Assembly (NCBI GenBank): GCA_014799465.1
Contig: JAAVHZ010000003.1
Span: 1 to 64,000, forward strand
Source of the DNA: Lachnospiraceae bacterium
Lineage (GTDB): Bacteria > Bacillota > Clostridia > Lachnospirales > Lachnospiraceae
Reading direction: 5' to 3'
Length of the DNA stretch: 64,000 nt
Position numbers and translations under genes: made by a program
Notes under the pieces: generated by a model
What the model saw: only the letters and a program-made list of their open reading frames with translations
The model's database searches: none
What the model was told of the DNA's origin: nothing
Part shown: positions 35,648-44,071 of the stretch, in pieces
Position numbering within the stretch: position 1 is the first letter of the stretch
How the letters are laid out: each line of letters opens with the position of its first letter

Positions 35648-35676
35648 TTGCAATCATCACTCAAATGAGTTATAAT
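35648..35676 (+). promoter_or_regulatory. Orphan promoter in the 35.6-36.0 kb gap
   Basis: TTGCAA and TATAAT are separated by 17 bp. The only downstream items are a 37-codon frame and a long hairpin, so it may drive a small RNA or peptide. Confidence 0.55.
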
Positions 35677-35830
35677 ATCCGAAACGTAAGACATTGTAAG
35701 AAGAGCAGGAAAATTCATTTTGGAAAAACAGATGAATTAGTATATGATAAATTTTTAGAGATACTTAAGAGCAAGTGAGAATATGGCATTAAAGCCTGTA
35801 TGGGAATTACTTATTTCCTATATAGGCTTT
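35665..35830 (+). other. Possible short transcript: 37-codon frame and long hairpin
   Basis: A frame starting at ATG 35665 (MSYNIRNVRHCKKSRKIHFG...) ends at 35778 but lacks a ribosome binding site and starts before the predicted transcription start, so it may be a gene remnant. Then AAAGCCT (35791) pairs with AGGCTTT (35830) through a longer imperfect stem. No strong U-tract follows. The remainder up to 36009 is AT-rich and shows nothing clear. Confidence 0.3.
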
Positions 35831-36009
35831 GTTCAGTTTAATAATTACATAAATTATACATTTTGTTACATAAACGTATTTTTATTTTTTCGGGGTGTAA
35901 AATTAAATTGTTGCCGGAATAACATGGAAATTACAAATGGGAAGTGATTTAATGGAATAATTGTATTATAATTAAAACTGAACACGAATGCAAAGTATAG
36001 GAGATTTTT

Positions 36010-36705
36010 ATGATAAGGATAGGTATATGTGATGATGATATAAAATTTTCTAAAACTCTTGGACAATGGGTAAGCAAAATCTGTTTTTCCAGAACTGAAT
36101 ATGAAATACAATATTTTCAGGATGGACGGAATGTAATAAACTTCATTGAAGAAGGCGGGTGCAGCCTTGATCTGCTTATTCTTGATATTAACATGAAGTA
36201 TGTAAATGGCATGGAAGTTGCTGAATATATAAGGAATGAAAAGCTGGATATGGATATTATTTTCCTTACCGTTTCCGAAAAGTATGTATACCGTGGATAC
36301 AAATACAAAGCATTTGCATATTTGCTTAAAACAGTAACATATCAGGATATTTATGATGAATTGACAAGATACCTTGATGAAAGAGAGGAATTATCAGATA
36401 TGTTAAATGTTTCTGTAAGGGGTAACAACATAAAAATACCATTAAAGGATGTTATGTATTTTTCAAGTGAACGAAGAGTTATTACTGCATTTTTAAAATC
36501 AGATAAGGTATCTTTTTATGAGAAAATGGAAAATGTGTATGAGATTGTGCAGACGGAGGGGTTTATCAGATGCCATCAAAGCTTTATAGTAAATATAAAA
36601 TACATAAGGCAATTCGGTGCATCAAAGATTGTTTTGGAAAATAATGTTCAGATACCGGTCAGCAGATCATATTCAGATGATGTAAGAAGGAGGTTGATGA
36701 TGTAA
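36010..36705 (+). CDS. LytTR-family response regulator
   Basis: The 231-residue product has an N-terminal receiver domain (IRIGICDDDIKFSKTL; the phospho-acceptor Asp is in LLILDINMKYVNG; the switch Lys in YLLKTV) and a C-terminal LytTR DNA-binding domain (VRGNNIKIPLKDVMYFSSERR, then FIRCHQSFIVNIKYI). AGGAG precedes the ATG. There is no histidine kinase in the neighbourhood. Instead a run of FHA and Ser/Thr kinase genes follows, overlapping by one base (TAATG). The regulator may be fed by a kinase elsewhere or act without one. Confidence 0.9.
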   Translation: MIRIGICDDDIKFSKTLGQWVSKICFSRTEYEIQYFQDGRNVINFIEEGGCSLDLLILDINMKYVNGMEVAEYIRNEKLDMDIIFLTVSEKYVYRGYKYKAFAYLLKTVTYQDIYDELTRYLDEREELSDMLNVSVRGNNIKIPLKDVMYFSSERRVITAFLKSDKVSFYEKMENVYEIVQTEGFIRCHQSFIVNIKYIRQFGASKIVLENNVQIPVSRSYSDDVRRRLMM

Positions 36706-37061
36706 TGAAAATTACAAGAAGCCTTACAATGAATAGGGAAGACTATGGGGCAATAATATTCATAGCCGGGGAATATGTGGGAAAAATAGTACGGTTGAAA
36801 CCGGATGAAGAAATATATATAGGAAGGGATGCCAAAACGTGCAATATAGTTATGCATTCAGAAGAAATCAGCAGAAACCATTGTATAGTGCGTTATGATT
36901 GTAAAGAACGGAAATATTATGTGACAGATATATCAATGAATGGTATATTTATATGTATTAATGGAACGAATAAACTGCTAACGATGGAAAAAGAGTATGG
37001 ACTGATACCGGAAACAGAAATTATATTAGCCGGGGGAAGAGATAAGATAATATTAGGATAA
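36705..37061 (+). CDS. FHA-domain protein
   Basis: The 118-residue product is a single forkhead-associated domain, the phosphothreonine reader. YIGRDAKTCNIVM (the GR motif) is followed by EEISRNHCIVRYD (the SxxH motif) and the late NGIFICINGTNKL turn. It overlaps the LytTR stop by one base, with AAGGAGG upstream, and precedes the kinase gene by 18 bp. It is probably a docking partner for phosphorylated targets of the kinases encoded next. Confidence 0.88.
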   Translation: MKITRSLTMNREDYGAIIFIAGEYVGKIVRLKPDEEIYIGRDAKTCNIVMHSEEISRNHCIVRYDCKERKYYVTDISMNGIFICINGTNKLLTMEKEYGLIPETEIILAGGRDKIILG

Positions 37062-37079
37062 CATTATGAGGAAACAAAA

Positions 37080-38948
37080 ATGGAACATTGTGTAAGTTCA
37101 AATATGTCTTCCGGAACGAAACTTAAGGGAAGATACATTATAAGGGCAGTGGCAGGTGCCGGAGGATTCGGAATTGTATATGAGGCATGGGATGAGATGA
37201 TGAAGTCAAAAGTTGCCATTAAGGAATACCATGCGGTGCAGGCTGATGCCATACAGCCGGAAGAGTATGCATATGATATCAAGTGCTTTCTTAATGAAGC
37301 AAGAATTATGGCAAAGTTCGATATGCATCCAAATGTAGTCCATATTTTTGACTATTTTGAAGAAAATGGTGCGGGATATATAGTAATGGAATTTCTGGAA
37401 GGCAGTTCCCTTAAGCAGTTCCTTATGAATCAGCATGGATTATCAGATATTGATATGATGCTTGGTATAGCCGAATCAATGTGCGATATATTAGGGACAA
37501 TTCATAAGGCAGGCATTATACACAGGGATTTGTCACCGGATAACATTTTTATATGCAGTAATGGCGATGTGAAATTAATAGATTTTGGTGCATCAAGGTT
37601 AATGGGGAACAGCAGTAATTCCACCAGGGTTGTAAAATCCTGCTATGCCCCACCGGAGCAGTATTCGGATGAGAAAAGTCAGGGACCATGGACGGATGTA
37701 TACGCTTTAGGTGCTGTTATGTATAGAATAATTACCGGACAGATTCCAATAGAGTCTGTCCGGAGAAAATGTGATGACGGGCTTTTGGTACCGTCTGAAC
37801 TTAATCCGGACATACCTGAATATCTGGATAATGTAATTATGAAAGCAATGGATACGGACCCGCATATGAGATACCGGAATATGGATGAATTAAGAAATGC
37901 ATTGCACAATGATGAAGATGATACAGCAGTGCAGCAAAAGACAGAGAAAAAGAAAACACGCAAAATAACCGGTATCATATGTGCTGCAGTCATTATGGCT
38001 ATATGTTTGATAACTGCCGTTTTAATATATTATAGGGGGTACATAATGTGCGGACTTCCTGAGGCAGAATTGGAACTGTGGATTCCATCTGATGATGATG
38101 CAGGTATTGCAGATAAGATGGAAAAGGTACTTGAAGAATTTAACAATAAATACAAAGACCATGTAAAGATAGATGTAAAAGAGATTCCTTACAGTGAATA
38201 TTATGATATATTGTCTTTGTTAAATGGCACTAAAAGTATGCCGGTGCTTTTCTATACAGAAAATAAGCAGAATAAATATAAAGAGGGACTGTCAGACATT
38301 TCAGGGAAAATTAAAGGCATAAATGCAGGAAAATATTTGTGTGCAGCAGATATAGGGAAATCAATAAGCGAAGAACATATGCTGCCAACAGGATTAAACT
38401 GTTTTGTAGTGTATGTAAATAACAGCCTGACAAAAGACGCAACAGAAGTAACCATAGATAAAAAATTAATAAGAAGGGTATTGGAGAGACAGCTTGAGCT
38501 GGGAAATATGGAATATTATCAGGCATTTTTAAGAGGTGAAAAGCATTATTACATTGGAAGTACGTCAAAGTACCATCAAATAATAAATTCCCGTGACATA
38601 TCATCTTATATAGAAATATATGATATGTCGGATATATGCAGTTATGGATATTTTACTGATTACTGGTGTATCAGCAGTAATGCCGGGAGAGATGAAAAGA
38701 TATGTGCCGAGGCAGTTTTGTCATACATGATGCAGGAAAACTGCCAAAGGATATTTTTTACCGTGGACAGTACAAGGATAAGCAGCTCAATGCCATTGAA
38801 TAAAGAAATATTTATTACTAATTATTATCAGAACGGCGTGGGAGATAAGATGGATTTTCTGAAAGACAATGCAGGAAAAATGGATATGTATGAATATACA
38901 GGTGATGATGAAGCCTGTAATATATTGTTGGAAAAGATAGCGGAGTAA
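37080..38948 (+). CDS. Ser/Thr protein kinase with extracellular solute-binding-like domain
   Basis: The 622-residue product has a complete Hanks-type kinase domain (about residues 15-275): glycine loop GAGGFG (26-31), catalytic Lys48 in VAIKEY, Glu73, HRD (148-150), Asn155 and DFG (168-170), plus the APPEQY activation segment. A membrane helix follows at 297-317. The outside part (about 328-622) resembles ABC-type solute-binding proteins (LELWIPSDDDAGI..., VLEEFNNKY near 350), unlike usual PASTA sensors. It is probably a membrane receptor kinase that senses a ligand through that fold. The neighbouring gene encodes a PASTA pseudokinase. Confidence 0.85.
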   Translation: MEHCVSSNMSSGTKLKGRYIIRAVAGAGGFGIVYEAWDEMMKSKVAIKEYHAVQADAIQPEEYAYDIKCFLNEARIMAKFDMHPNVVHIFDYFEENGAGYIVMEFLEGSSLKQFLMNQHGLSDIDMMLGIAESMCDILGTIHKAGIIHRDLSPDNIFICSNGDVKLIDFGASRLMGNSSNSTRVVKSCYAPPEQYSDEKSQGPWTDVYALGAVMYRIITGQIPIESVRRKCDDGLLVPSELNPDIPEYLDNVIMKAMDTDPHMRYRNMDELRNALHNDEDDTAVQQKTEKKKTRKITGIICAAVIMAICLITAVLIYYRGYIMCGLPEAELELWIPSDDDAGIADKMEKVLEEFNNKYKDHVKIDVKEIPYSEYYDILSLLNGTKSMPVLFYTENKQNKYKEGLSDISGKIKGINAGKYLCAADIGKSISEEHMLPTGLNCFVVYVNNSLTKDATEVTIDKKLIRRVLERQLELGNMEYYQAFLRGEKHYYIGSTSKYHQIINSRDISSYIEIYDMSDICSYGYFTDYWCISSNAGRDEKICAEAVLSYMMQENCQRIFFTVDSTRISSSMPLNKEIFITNYYQNGVGDKMDFLKDNAGKMDMYEYTGDDEACNILLEKIAE

Positions 38949-38970
38949 ATGCAGGAAAGGATATGGAGTC

Positions 38971-41667
38971 ATGAAAAGATGTATGGGCTGCATGAAAACC
39001 TATGGAGATAATAATGATAAATGCCCTCACTGCGGTTATATGGAAGATACTGATGAATCAGATAATCCCTACATGAAACCGGGCAGTATTTTGTCAAAAA
39101 GATATATTGTTGGCAAATATATCAGGTATGATGGATTTGCGGTGACATATATAGGATGGGATGCATTGTTGGAAAAAAAAGTATCTGTCAGGGAATATCT
39201 GCCATCCCGGTTATCAGGGCATGTGCCGGGACAGGATGAGGTAAAAGTATGTACAGGCAATGACCGGAAACGGTATGAGGCAGGCATGGAGATGCTTATG
39301 GCAGAAGCCGGTTATATGATGAAACTTCAGTCAGTGCCGCAGATTGTACGTTTTTACAATTTTTTTAAAGAAAACGGTACGGCATATTTTATAGAAGAAT
39401 ATACGGAAGGTGCAACGCTTTCGGAAATGCTGGAGCGTGAAGGCAGGATACCGGCAGACATGGCATTAAATATTATAATGTCTGTTATAGGGATTTTGGA
39501 GGAAGTCCATAAGGAGGGGATTATACATTACCATATTTCATTTGGCACTATACTGTTGACAAAGGATTGGAAAGTTAAATTATCAGATTTGGGAATGGCA
39601 AAATATGAGATAAATAATTATGCGGAAAATAATGACATAAATCAGAACATATGTACAGATGAATATGACATTGCTGCTGTTTTTTATCATATGGTAACAG
39701 GTATGATTCCGGAATACGCCATAAAGGGTAAATTAGAACCGCCTTCCAAGCTGGGGGCAGATATCCCCGGAAATATAGAAACAGCCATTATGAATGTATT
39801 AAAAAGTAATATTAAAGAGTGTACAGGAGACTGCTCCCGATTAAAAGAGGAGATACTGGCTGCAAATGAGAAAAAGTGCTGTATTATAAAGTTAAAAGAG
39901 AATAGACCGCTGTGGAGAAAGGCAGTATCGGGAACAGCATGTTTAATTATAATTATGGTAATGATGATTTGGATAGGGGCAGTCAGGTTCGGTTTTGCTG
40001 ATTCTGTAAAGACAATGTTTGATGAGAATTATGTAGAAGTTCCAGAAGTGGTGTCAAGAACAAAAGATGAGGCAGAAAAGAGATTAAAAGATGCAGGTCT
40101 GATTGTACAATATGTGGATTATATAGAAGATGACAGTATACCTATGGACTGCATTTACAGCCAGATGCCCGGTGCTAATGAAAGAGTAAAAAAGGGTGGT
40201 ACTGTTTTTCTGGTAGTCAGTTGTGGGACAGAAAAGAAAAAAATGATTAATACTGTAGGATATGATGCATCACAGATGGAAGAAAAGCTGAATAAAGCAG
40301 GTATTGCAGTACATAAAATATATGAATCAGGTTATGGTGCACCGGGAACTGTAGTAAGGCAGATGTTTGGTGAAAATGAGATAGAAGAGGGGACTGAACT
40401 TAAAGAAGGCATGGTAGTTACTCTGGTGATATCCAACGGCATTGAAAATATTGATATGAGCGTAAAAACCAAAATACCGGATTTTAAGGGAAAGACTTAT
40501 AAAGAAGCATTAAAGCTGGCAGAAGAATATGATATATATATTAGGGTGGATAAAGATAAATTAAGCAGGCATAAGCTGAAAGGACAGATATTAAAGCAAA
40601 ACCTGTCAGCAGAAACTCAAGTTACTGCCGGTACAGTTGTTGATATTACAAGAAGTAAAGGGAATATGGTGATAGTGCCTAATTTTGTATTAAAAGATTT
40701 GGAGGAGGCAGAAAGTCTGGCAAAATCTTCGAATATCACTTATGAAGTGGTATATGAGAATAGTGATACTGTCGCAAAGAACCATGTAATAAGCCAGAGT
40801 GTAGAGAAAGGTAAGGAAATACAATTTACCGAAACAGTTACATTGAATGTCAGCAAAGGAAATGATAAAGCAGACACTTTCAGGAAAACGGCAGAGGATA
40901 AAAAACAAGGCAAGGAAAAATTTTCGGACAATACAGTTAAGGTTCAGGAAACATGGCATGGTAATGCTGAAACCATAGATTCGGGAGAAGATAAACAGAA
41001 AAACAGCACAGATTCAATAACGGGCAAATGGACAAGTGATGACAGTTATATTAATGATTCAAATTATACTTATGAAAAAAAGACACAGTATCTGGTGCGG
41101 ACCAGAAGCATGGAAAAAGAGACAGAATCCTCCGCTTCACCGGAAATGGAAGGATGGGAATTGTCATATAAATTAGGCAATTACAGTGAATATGGTGAAT
41201 GGAGTGAGTGGTCAGAAACAGAAGCATTTTCTACGGATACAAGACAGACAGAAACAAAACAGGAAGACAGGGAAGTAATCAGCGGGTATAAATATTACAA
41301 TTATAGCCGCTGGAATGAAGAGGAGGACAGACCGGAATATACATATGCCGATATATCCGGAGGAACGTATGAGGAGAAGATTACTGATGAACCTCTGGAA
41401 CTTAGTCAGAATTATGGTGGACATATGGGAACTTTGCCACAGGATGACGGAACAATATGGTGGCCCGTGGGGGATGGTAATATCTATGAATATAAAACAA
41501 TAACATTATACAGATACCGTGACAGGGATGTAACTTATATATACTACTTTACAAGAGAGGTGTATGGAGCATGGGGAAAGTCAACGTGGGTGGACGAAGA
41601 GCCTGAAACATCTGATACATGTGAAGTAATAGATATAAGGACTGTGTATAAGTATACCAAAAAGTAA
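38971..41667 (+). CDS. PASTA-domain Ser/Thr pseudokinase with zinc ribbon
   Basis: The 898-residue product has a zinc ribbon (CMGCMK...CPHCGY, residues 4-23), a kinase-fold domain (about 42-300), a membrane helix (317-340), about four PASTA repeats (355-640), and a Trp/Tyr-rich tail (YGEWSEWSE, YRYRDRD). Key catalytic residues are lost: VAIK is VSVR (Arg74), HRD is HYH (Asp to His188) and the catalytic Asn is Thr193. The Mg2+ Asp survives in SDLG (206). It is therefore likely a pseudokinase that binds peptidoglycan through PASTA and works with the active kinase 22 bp upstream. Confidence 0.85.
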   Translation: MKRCMGCMKTYGDNNDKCPHCGYMEDTDESDNPYMKPGSILSKRYIVGKYIRYDGFAVTYIGWDALLEKKVSVREYLPSRLSGHVPGQDEVKVCTGNDRKRYEAGMEMLMAEAGYMMKLQSVPQIVRFYNFFKENGTAYFIEEYTEGATLSEMLEREGRIPADMALNIIMSVIGILEEVHKEGIIHYHISFGTILLTKDWKVKLSDLGMAKYEINNYAENNDINQNICTDEYDIAAVFYHMVTGMIPEYAIKGKLEPPSKLGADIPGNIETAIMNVLKSNIKECTGDCSRLKEEILAANEKKCCIIKLKENRPLWRKAVSGTACLIIIMVMMIWIGAVRFGFADSVKTMFDENYVEVPEVVSRTKDEAEKRLKDAGLIVQYVDYIEDDSIPMDCIYSQMPGANERVKKGGTVFLVVSCGTEKKKMINTVGYDASQMEEKLNKAGIAVHKIYESGYGAPGTVVRQMFGENEIEEGTELKEGMVVTLVISNGIENIDMSVKTKIPDFKGKTYKEALKLAEEYDIYIRVDKDKLSRHKLKGQILKQNLSAETQVTAGTVVDITRSKGNMVIVPNFVLKDLEEAESLAKSSNITYEVVYENSDTVAKNHVISQSVEKGKEIQFTETVTLNVSKGNDKADTFRKTAEDKKQGKEKFSDNTVKVQETWHGNAETIDSGEDKQKNSTDSITGKWTSDDSYINDSNYTYEKKTQYLVRTRSMEKETESSASPEMEGWELSYKLGNYSEYGEWSEWSETEAFSTDTRQTETKQEDREVISGYKYYNYSRWNEEEDRPEYTYADISGGTYEEKITDEPLELSQNYGGHMGTLPQDDGTIWWPVGDGNIYEYKTITLYRYRDRDVTYIYYFTREVYGAWGKSTWVDEEPETSDTCEVIDIRTVYKYTKK

Positions 41668-41683
41668 AGGAGAATGTGGAAAT

Positions 41684-42211
41684 ATGGAGTTATTAAGATG
41701 TGTAAATGGCCATTTTTATGATGGAGAAGAAAATAAAGAATGCCCTTACTGTAAGGAAATGAGTAAGGAAAATCTTCCAACGGTACCGAGTGATGTGCTC
41801 CGGTATATGGGAGGGCAGGAACAGGAAATAACAAAGTCAGAAAGTGAAAAGTCAACAGGATATTATGGAAATAAGCAGCCGGTAACAGGATGGCTTGTAT
41901 GCATTTCAGGACGGCATTATGGGGAAAGCTTTGAATTGAAATGCGGTGTGAATTTTGTAGGACGGGAAAGATGCATGGATGTGGCATTAACTAAGGACGA
42001 CAGGATAGCAGGGGAAAAACATGTAATAATATGCTATGAACCAAAGGAAAAGAGGTTTACCGTACAAATGGGAGATAGTAAGGAAACTGTATATGTTAAT
42101 GATGAAGTGCTGGCGGGTTCAGCGGAACTTAATGCATATGACCATATAGGTATTGGTGACAGCATTATGATGATTGTGCCGTTGTGCGGTGATAGATTTG
42201 ACTGGGAATAA
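41684..42211 (+). CDS. Zinc-ribbon FHA-domain protein
   Basis: The 175-residue product begins with a cysteine ribbon (LRCVNGHFYDGEENKECPYCKE) and carries a C-terminal FHA-like domain (about 75-170, with NFVGRERCMDVAL and a late VYVNDEVL turn). The SxxH residue pair is less clear than in the 36705 protein (RIAGEKHVI). It starts 17 bp after the pseudokinase stop, preceded by AAAGGAG. Ribbon-FHA proteins of this kind occur with bacterial Ser/Thr kinases. It is the last gene of the signalling operon. Confidence 0.82.
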   Translation: MELLRCVNGHFYDGEENKECPYCKEMSKENLPTVPSDVLRYMGGQEQEITKSESEKSTGYYGNKQPVTGWLVCISGRHYGESFELKCGVNFVGRERCMDVALTKDDRIAGEKHVIICYEPKEKRFTVQMGDSKETVYVNDEVLAGSAELNAYDHIGIGDSIMMIVPLCGDRFDWE

Positions 42212-42327
42212 ATCTTCCGTATACTGATATTCGTTACACTTAATCAGTTATTTATTACATTTGTTACTTTTGACATTTAGCAAGTGATATTATTAAGGAA
42301 ATATTTCATGAAAGGAGATTAGGTGTT

Positions 42328-43983
42328 ATGCAACGATTAATCACATTTACTTGGAAGAGGATATTGACAGGATTAATGGTATTGATAATGGCGGTATCAG
42401 TATTTTCGGGATTATCATTTACATTAAAAGCAAAAGCGGCGGAGGAAACGGTGCTTCATAATCCGGTAATAGTGAAAGACAGTACCATGTCGTCAGGACA
42501 AAAGGTAACTTGGGACTGTGTATGGTTCGGCAATTATCCGCAGACGGAGGTAAAAGAAACAGATAGTGAATATGAATCATTGAAGAGTGCGGAAGGCTGG
42601 GATAGTAATGGAGATATTGTCATTAACGGCACAAAATACCGCAGGATGTTAAAAGGCGATGCAACTTTTACCGAAAGCGAATTGAGCGGTTATTATGATT
42701 GGAAAGATGATACGACATACCACTATTTCAGGTATGAGCCGGTAAAATGGAGAGTGTTAAAAACAGACGGAAGCAAAGCAATGCTGTTGTCTGATATAGT
42801 ACTGGATGACAGGAAATATAATACGGAATGGGAAAGTACAACATGGGAGGAATGTACCATAAGGAGCTGGCTGAACGGATATGATGCAGACATGAATCAG
42901 GAAGGAATTAGCTACAGTGGCAGTAATTTTATAGACAGTGCATTTACTATGGAGGAACGTTCAGCAATAGCGGATACTAATGTAGTAAATAAAGGTAATC
43001 TTAAATGCGATATCGAAGGTGGAAATGATACCGTGGATAAAGTGTTCCTGCTGTCAGAATCAGAGGTATATACGGATAATGCGGTAACTTATGGTTTTGC
43101 ATCAAAACTAAACAAGGATGATGAAGCCAGAAGATGCAAGAGCAGCGACTACGCAAAGGCAATGGGAGTGTATAGCTTTACATCACCAGATATTGCTGAA
43201 CATTCATCTTGCAAAGGGAACTGCTGGTGGTGGCTGCGCTCGCCGGGCTACAGCACTGATAGTGCAGTTTATGTCGACTATTACGGTTTCATTAACAATG
43301 ACGGCGATGATGTCACCTACGGCAGTCTTAGTGGTGTGCGAGTGGCTTTGAATCTGAATCTGTCATCATCCAATCTATACACTTATGCAGGAACAGTATG
43401 CAGTGATGAAACAGTGCCAAGGATATTAAAATTAACCAAATCCTATACAAAAACATATGGAGCAAAATCATTTAAACTAAATGCAAAACTCACAAAAGGA
43501 AACGAAACATTAAACGAAACATTAAAATACACCACTTCCAACAAAAATATAGCAGATGTAGATAAGAAAGGTAGAATCACCATAAAAGGGACAGGCATAT
43601 GTACCATAACAGTAAAAGCAGATGCCACGGACATTTACGAAAGTATTTCAGAGAAGATAACCATAACCGTAAAACCAATGAAAAATACGGTAACAAAGGT
43701 AAAAGCGTCGGGCAGCAGAACACTGAATGTAACATGGAAAAAAGATACAAAAGGTGCAGGATATGAACTGCAGTACTCCACGACAAAAAAATTCACAAAA
43801 AAGTCTACAAAAACAATAAATATCGGTAAAAATAAAACCACGTCATATAAGATAAGGAAACTGGAAAAAGGAAAGAAGTATTATATACGTGTAAGGACGT
43901 ATCAGAAAGTTAAAGTAGAAGGCAAGGCAGCGAAATTGTATGGAAGCTGGAGTGCTGTTAAGCAGAGTGGGAAAGTAATTTAA
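42328..43983 (+). CDS. Secreted DUF6273-like / Big_2 / FN3 protein A
   Basis: The 551-residue product has a signal peptide (cleavage near AKA|AEE), a DUF6273-like domain to about residue 350 (WDCVWFGNYPQTEV, RSWLNGYDADM, WWLRSPG, GVRVALNL), a Big_2-type Ig domain (about 360-450), and an FN3-like domain at the end. AAAGGAG precedes the ATG. The gene at 44072 is a near-copy, and the two differ most between the WLRSPG and GVRVALN motifs. It follows the kinase/FHA genes directly. It is probably displayed or shed at the cell surface. The ligand is unknown. Confidence 0.8.
   Translation: MQRLITFTWKRILTGLMVLIMAVSVFSGLSFTLKAKAAEETVLHNPVIVKDSTMSSGQKVTWDCVWFGNYPQTEVKETDSEYESLKSAEGWDSNGDIVINGTKYRRMLKGDATFTESELSGYYDWKDDTTYHYFRYEPVKWRVLKTDGSKAMLLSDIVLDDRKYNTEWESTTWEECTIRSWLNGYDADMNQEGISYSGSNFIDSAFTMEERSAIADTNVVNKGNLKCDIEGGNDTVDKVFLLSESEVYTDNAVTYGFASKLNKDDEARRCKSSDYAKAMGVYSFTSPDIAEHSSCKGNCWWWLRSPGYSTDSAVYVDYYGFINNDGDDVTYGSLSGVRVALNLNLSSSNLYTYAGTVCSDETVPRILKLTKSYTKTYGAKSFKLNAKLTKGNETLNETLKYTTSNKNIADVDKKGRITIKGTGICTITVKADATDIYESISEKITITVKPMKNTVTKVKASGSRTLNVTWKKDTKGAGYELQYSTTKKFTKKSTKTINIGKNKTTSYKIRKLEKGKKYYIRVRTYQKVKVEGKAAKLYGSWSAVKQSGKVI
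43249..43332 (+). other. Hypervariable segment of protein A
   Basis: These 28 codons lie between WWLRSPG and GVRVALNL. Only 8 of 28 residues match the equivalent segment in protein B, although the sequence on either side is almost identical. The GC-rich codons just before it (CTGCGCTCGCCGGGC) differ from the local AT-rich usage. The pattern recalls variable regions of diversity-generating retroelements. Confidence 0.5.
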
Positions 43984-44071
43984 AGAAAAAGCTTGGGTCA
44001 GATTGGCATACAAGAGAGCTTGTTATCCAATATAGTGATGTCAAAACTGGTCGGGCAGGAAAGGAATAATT

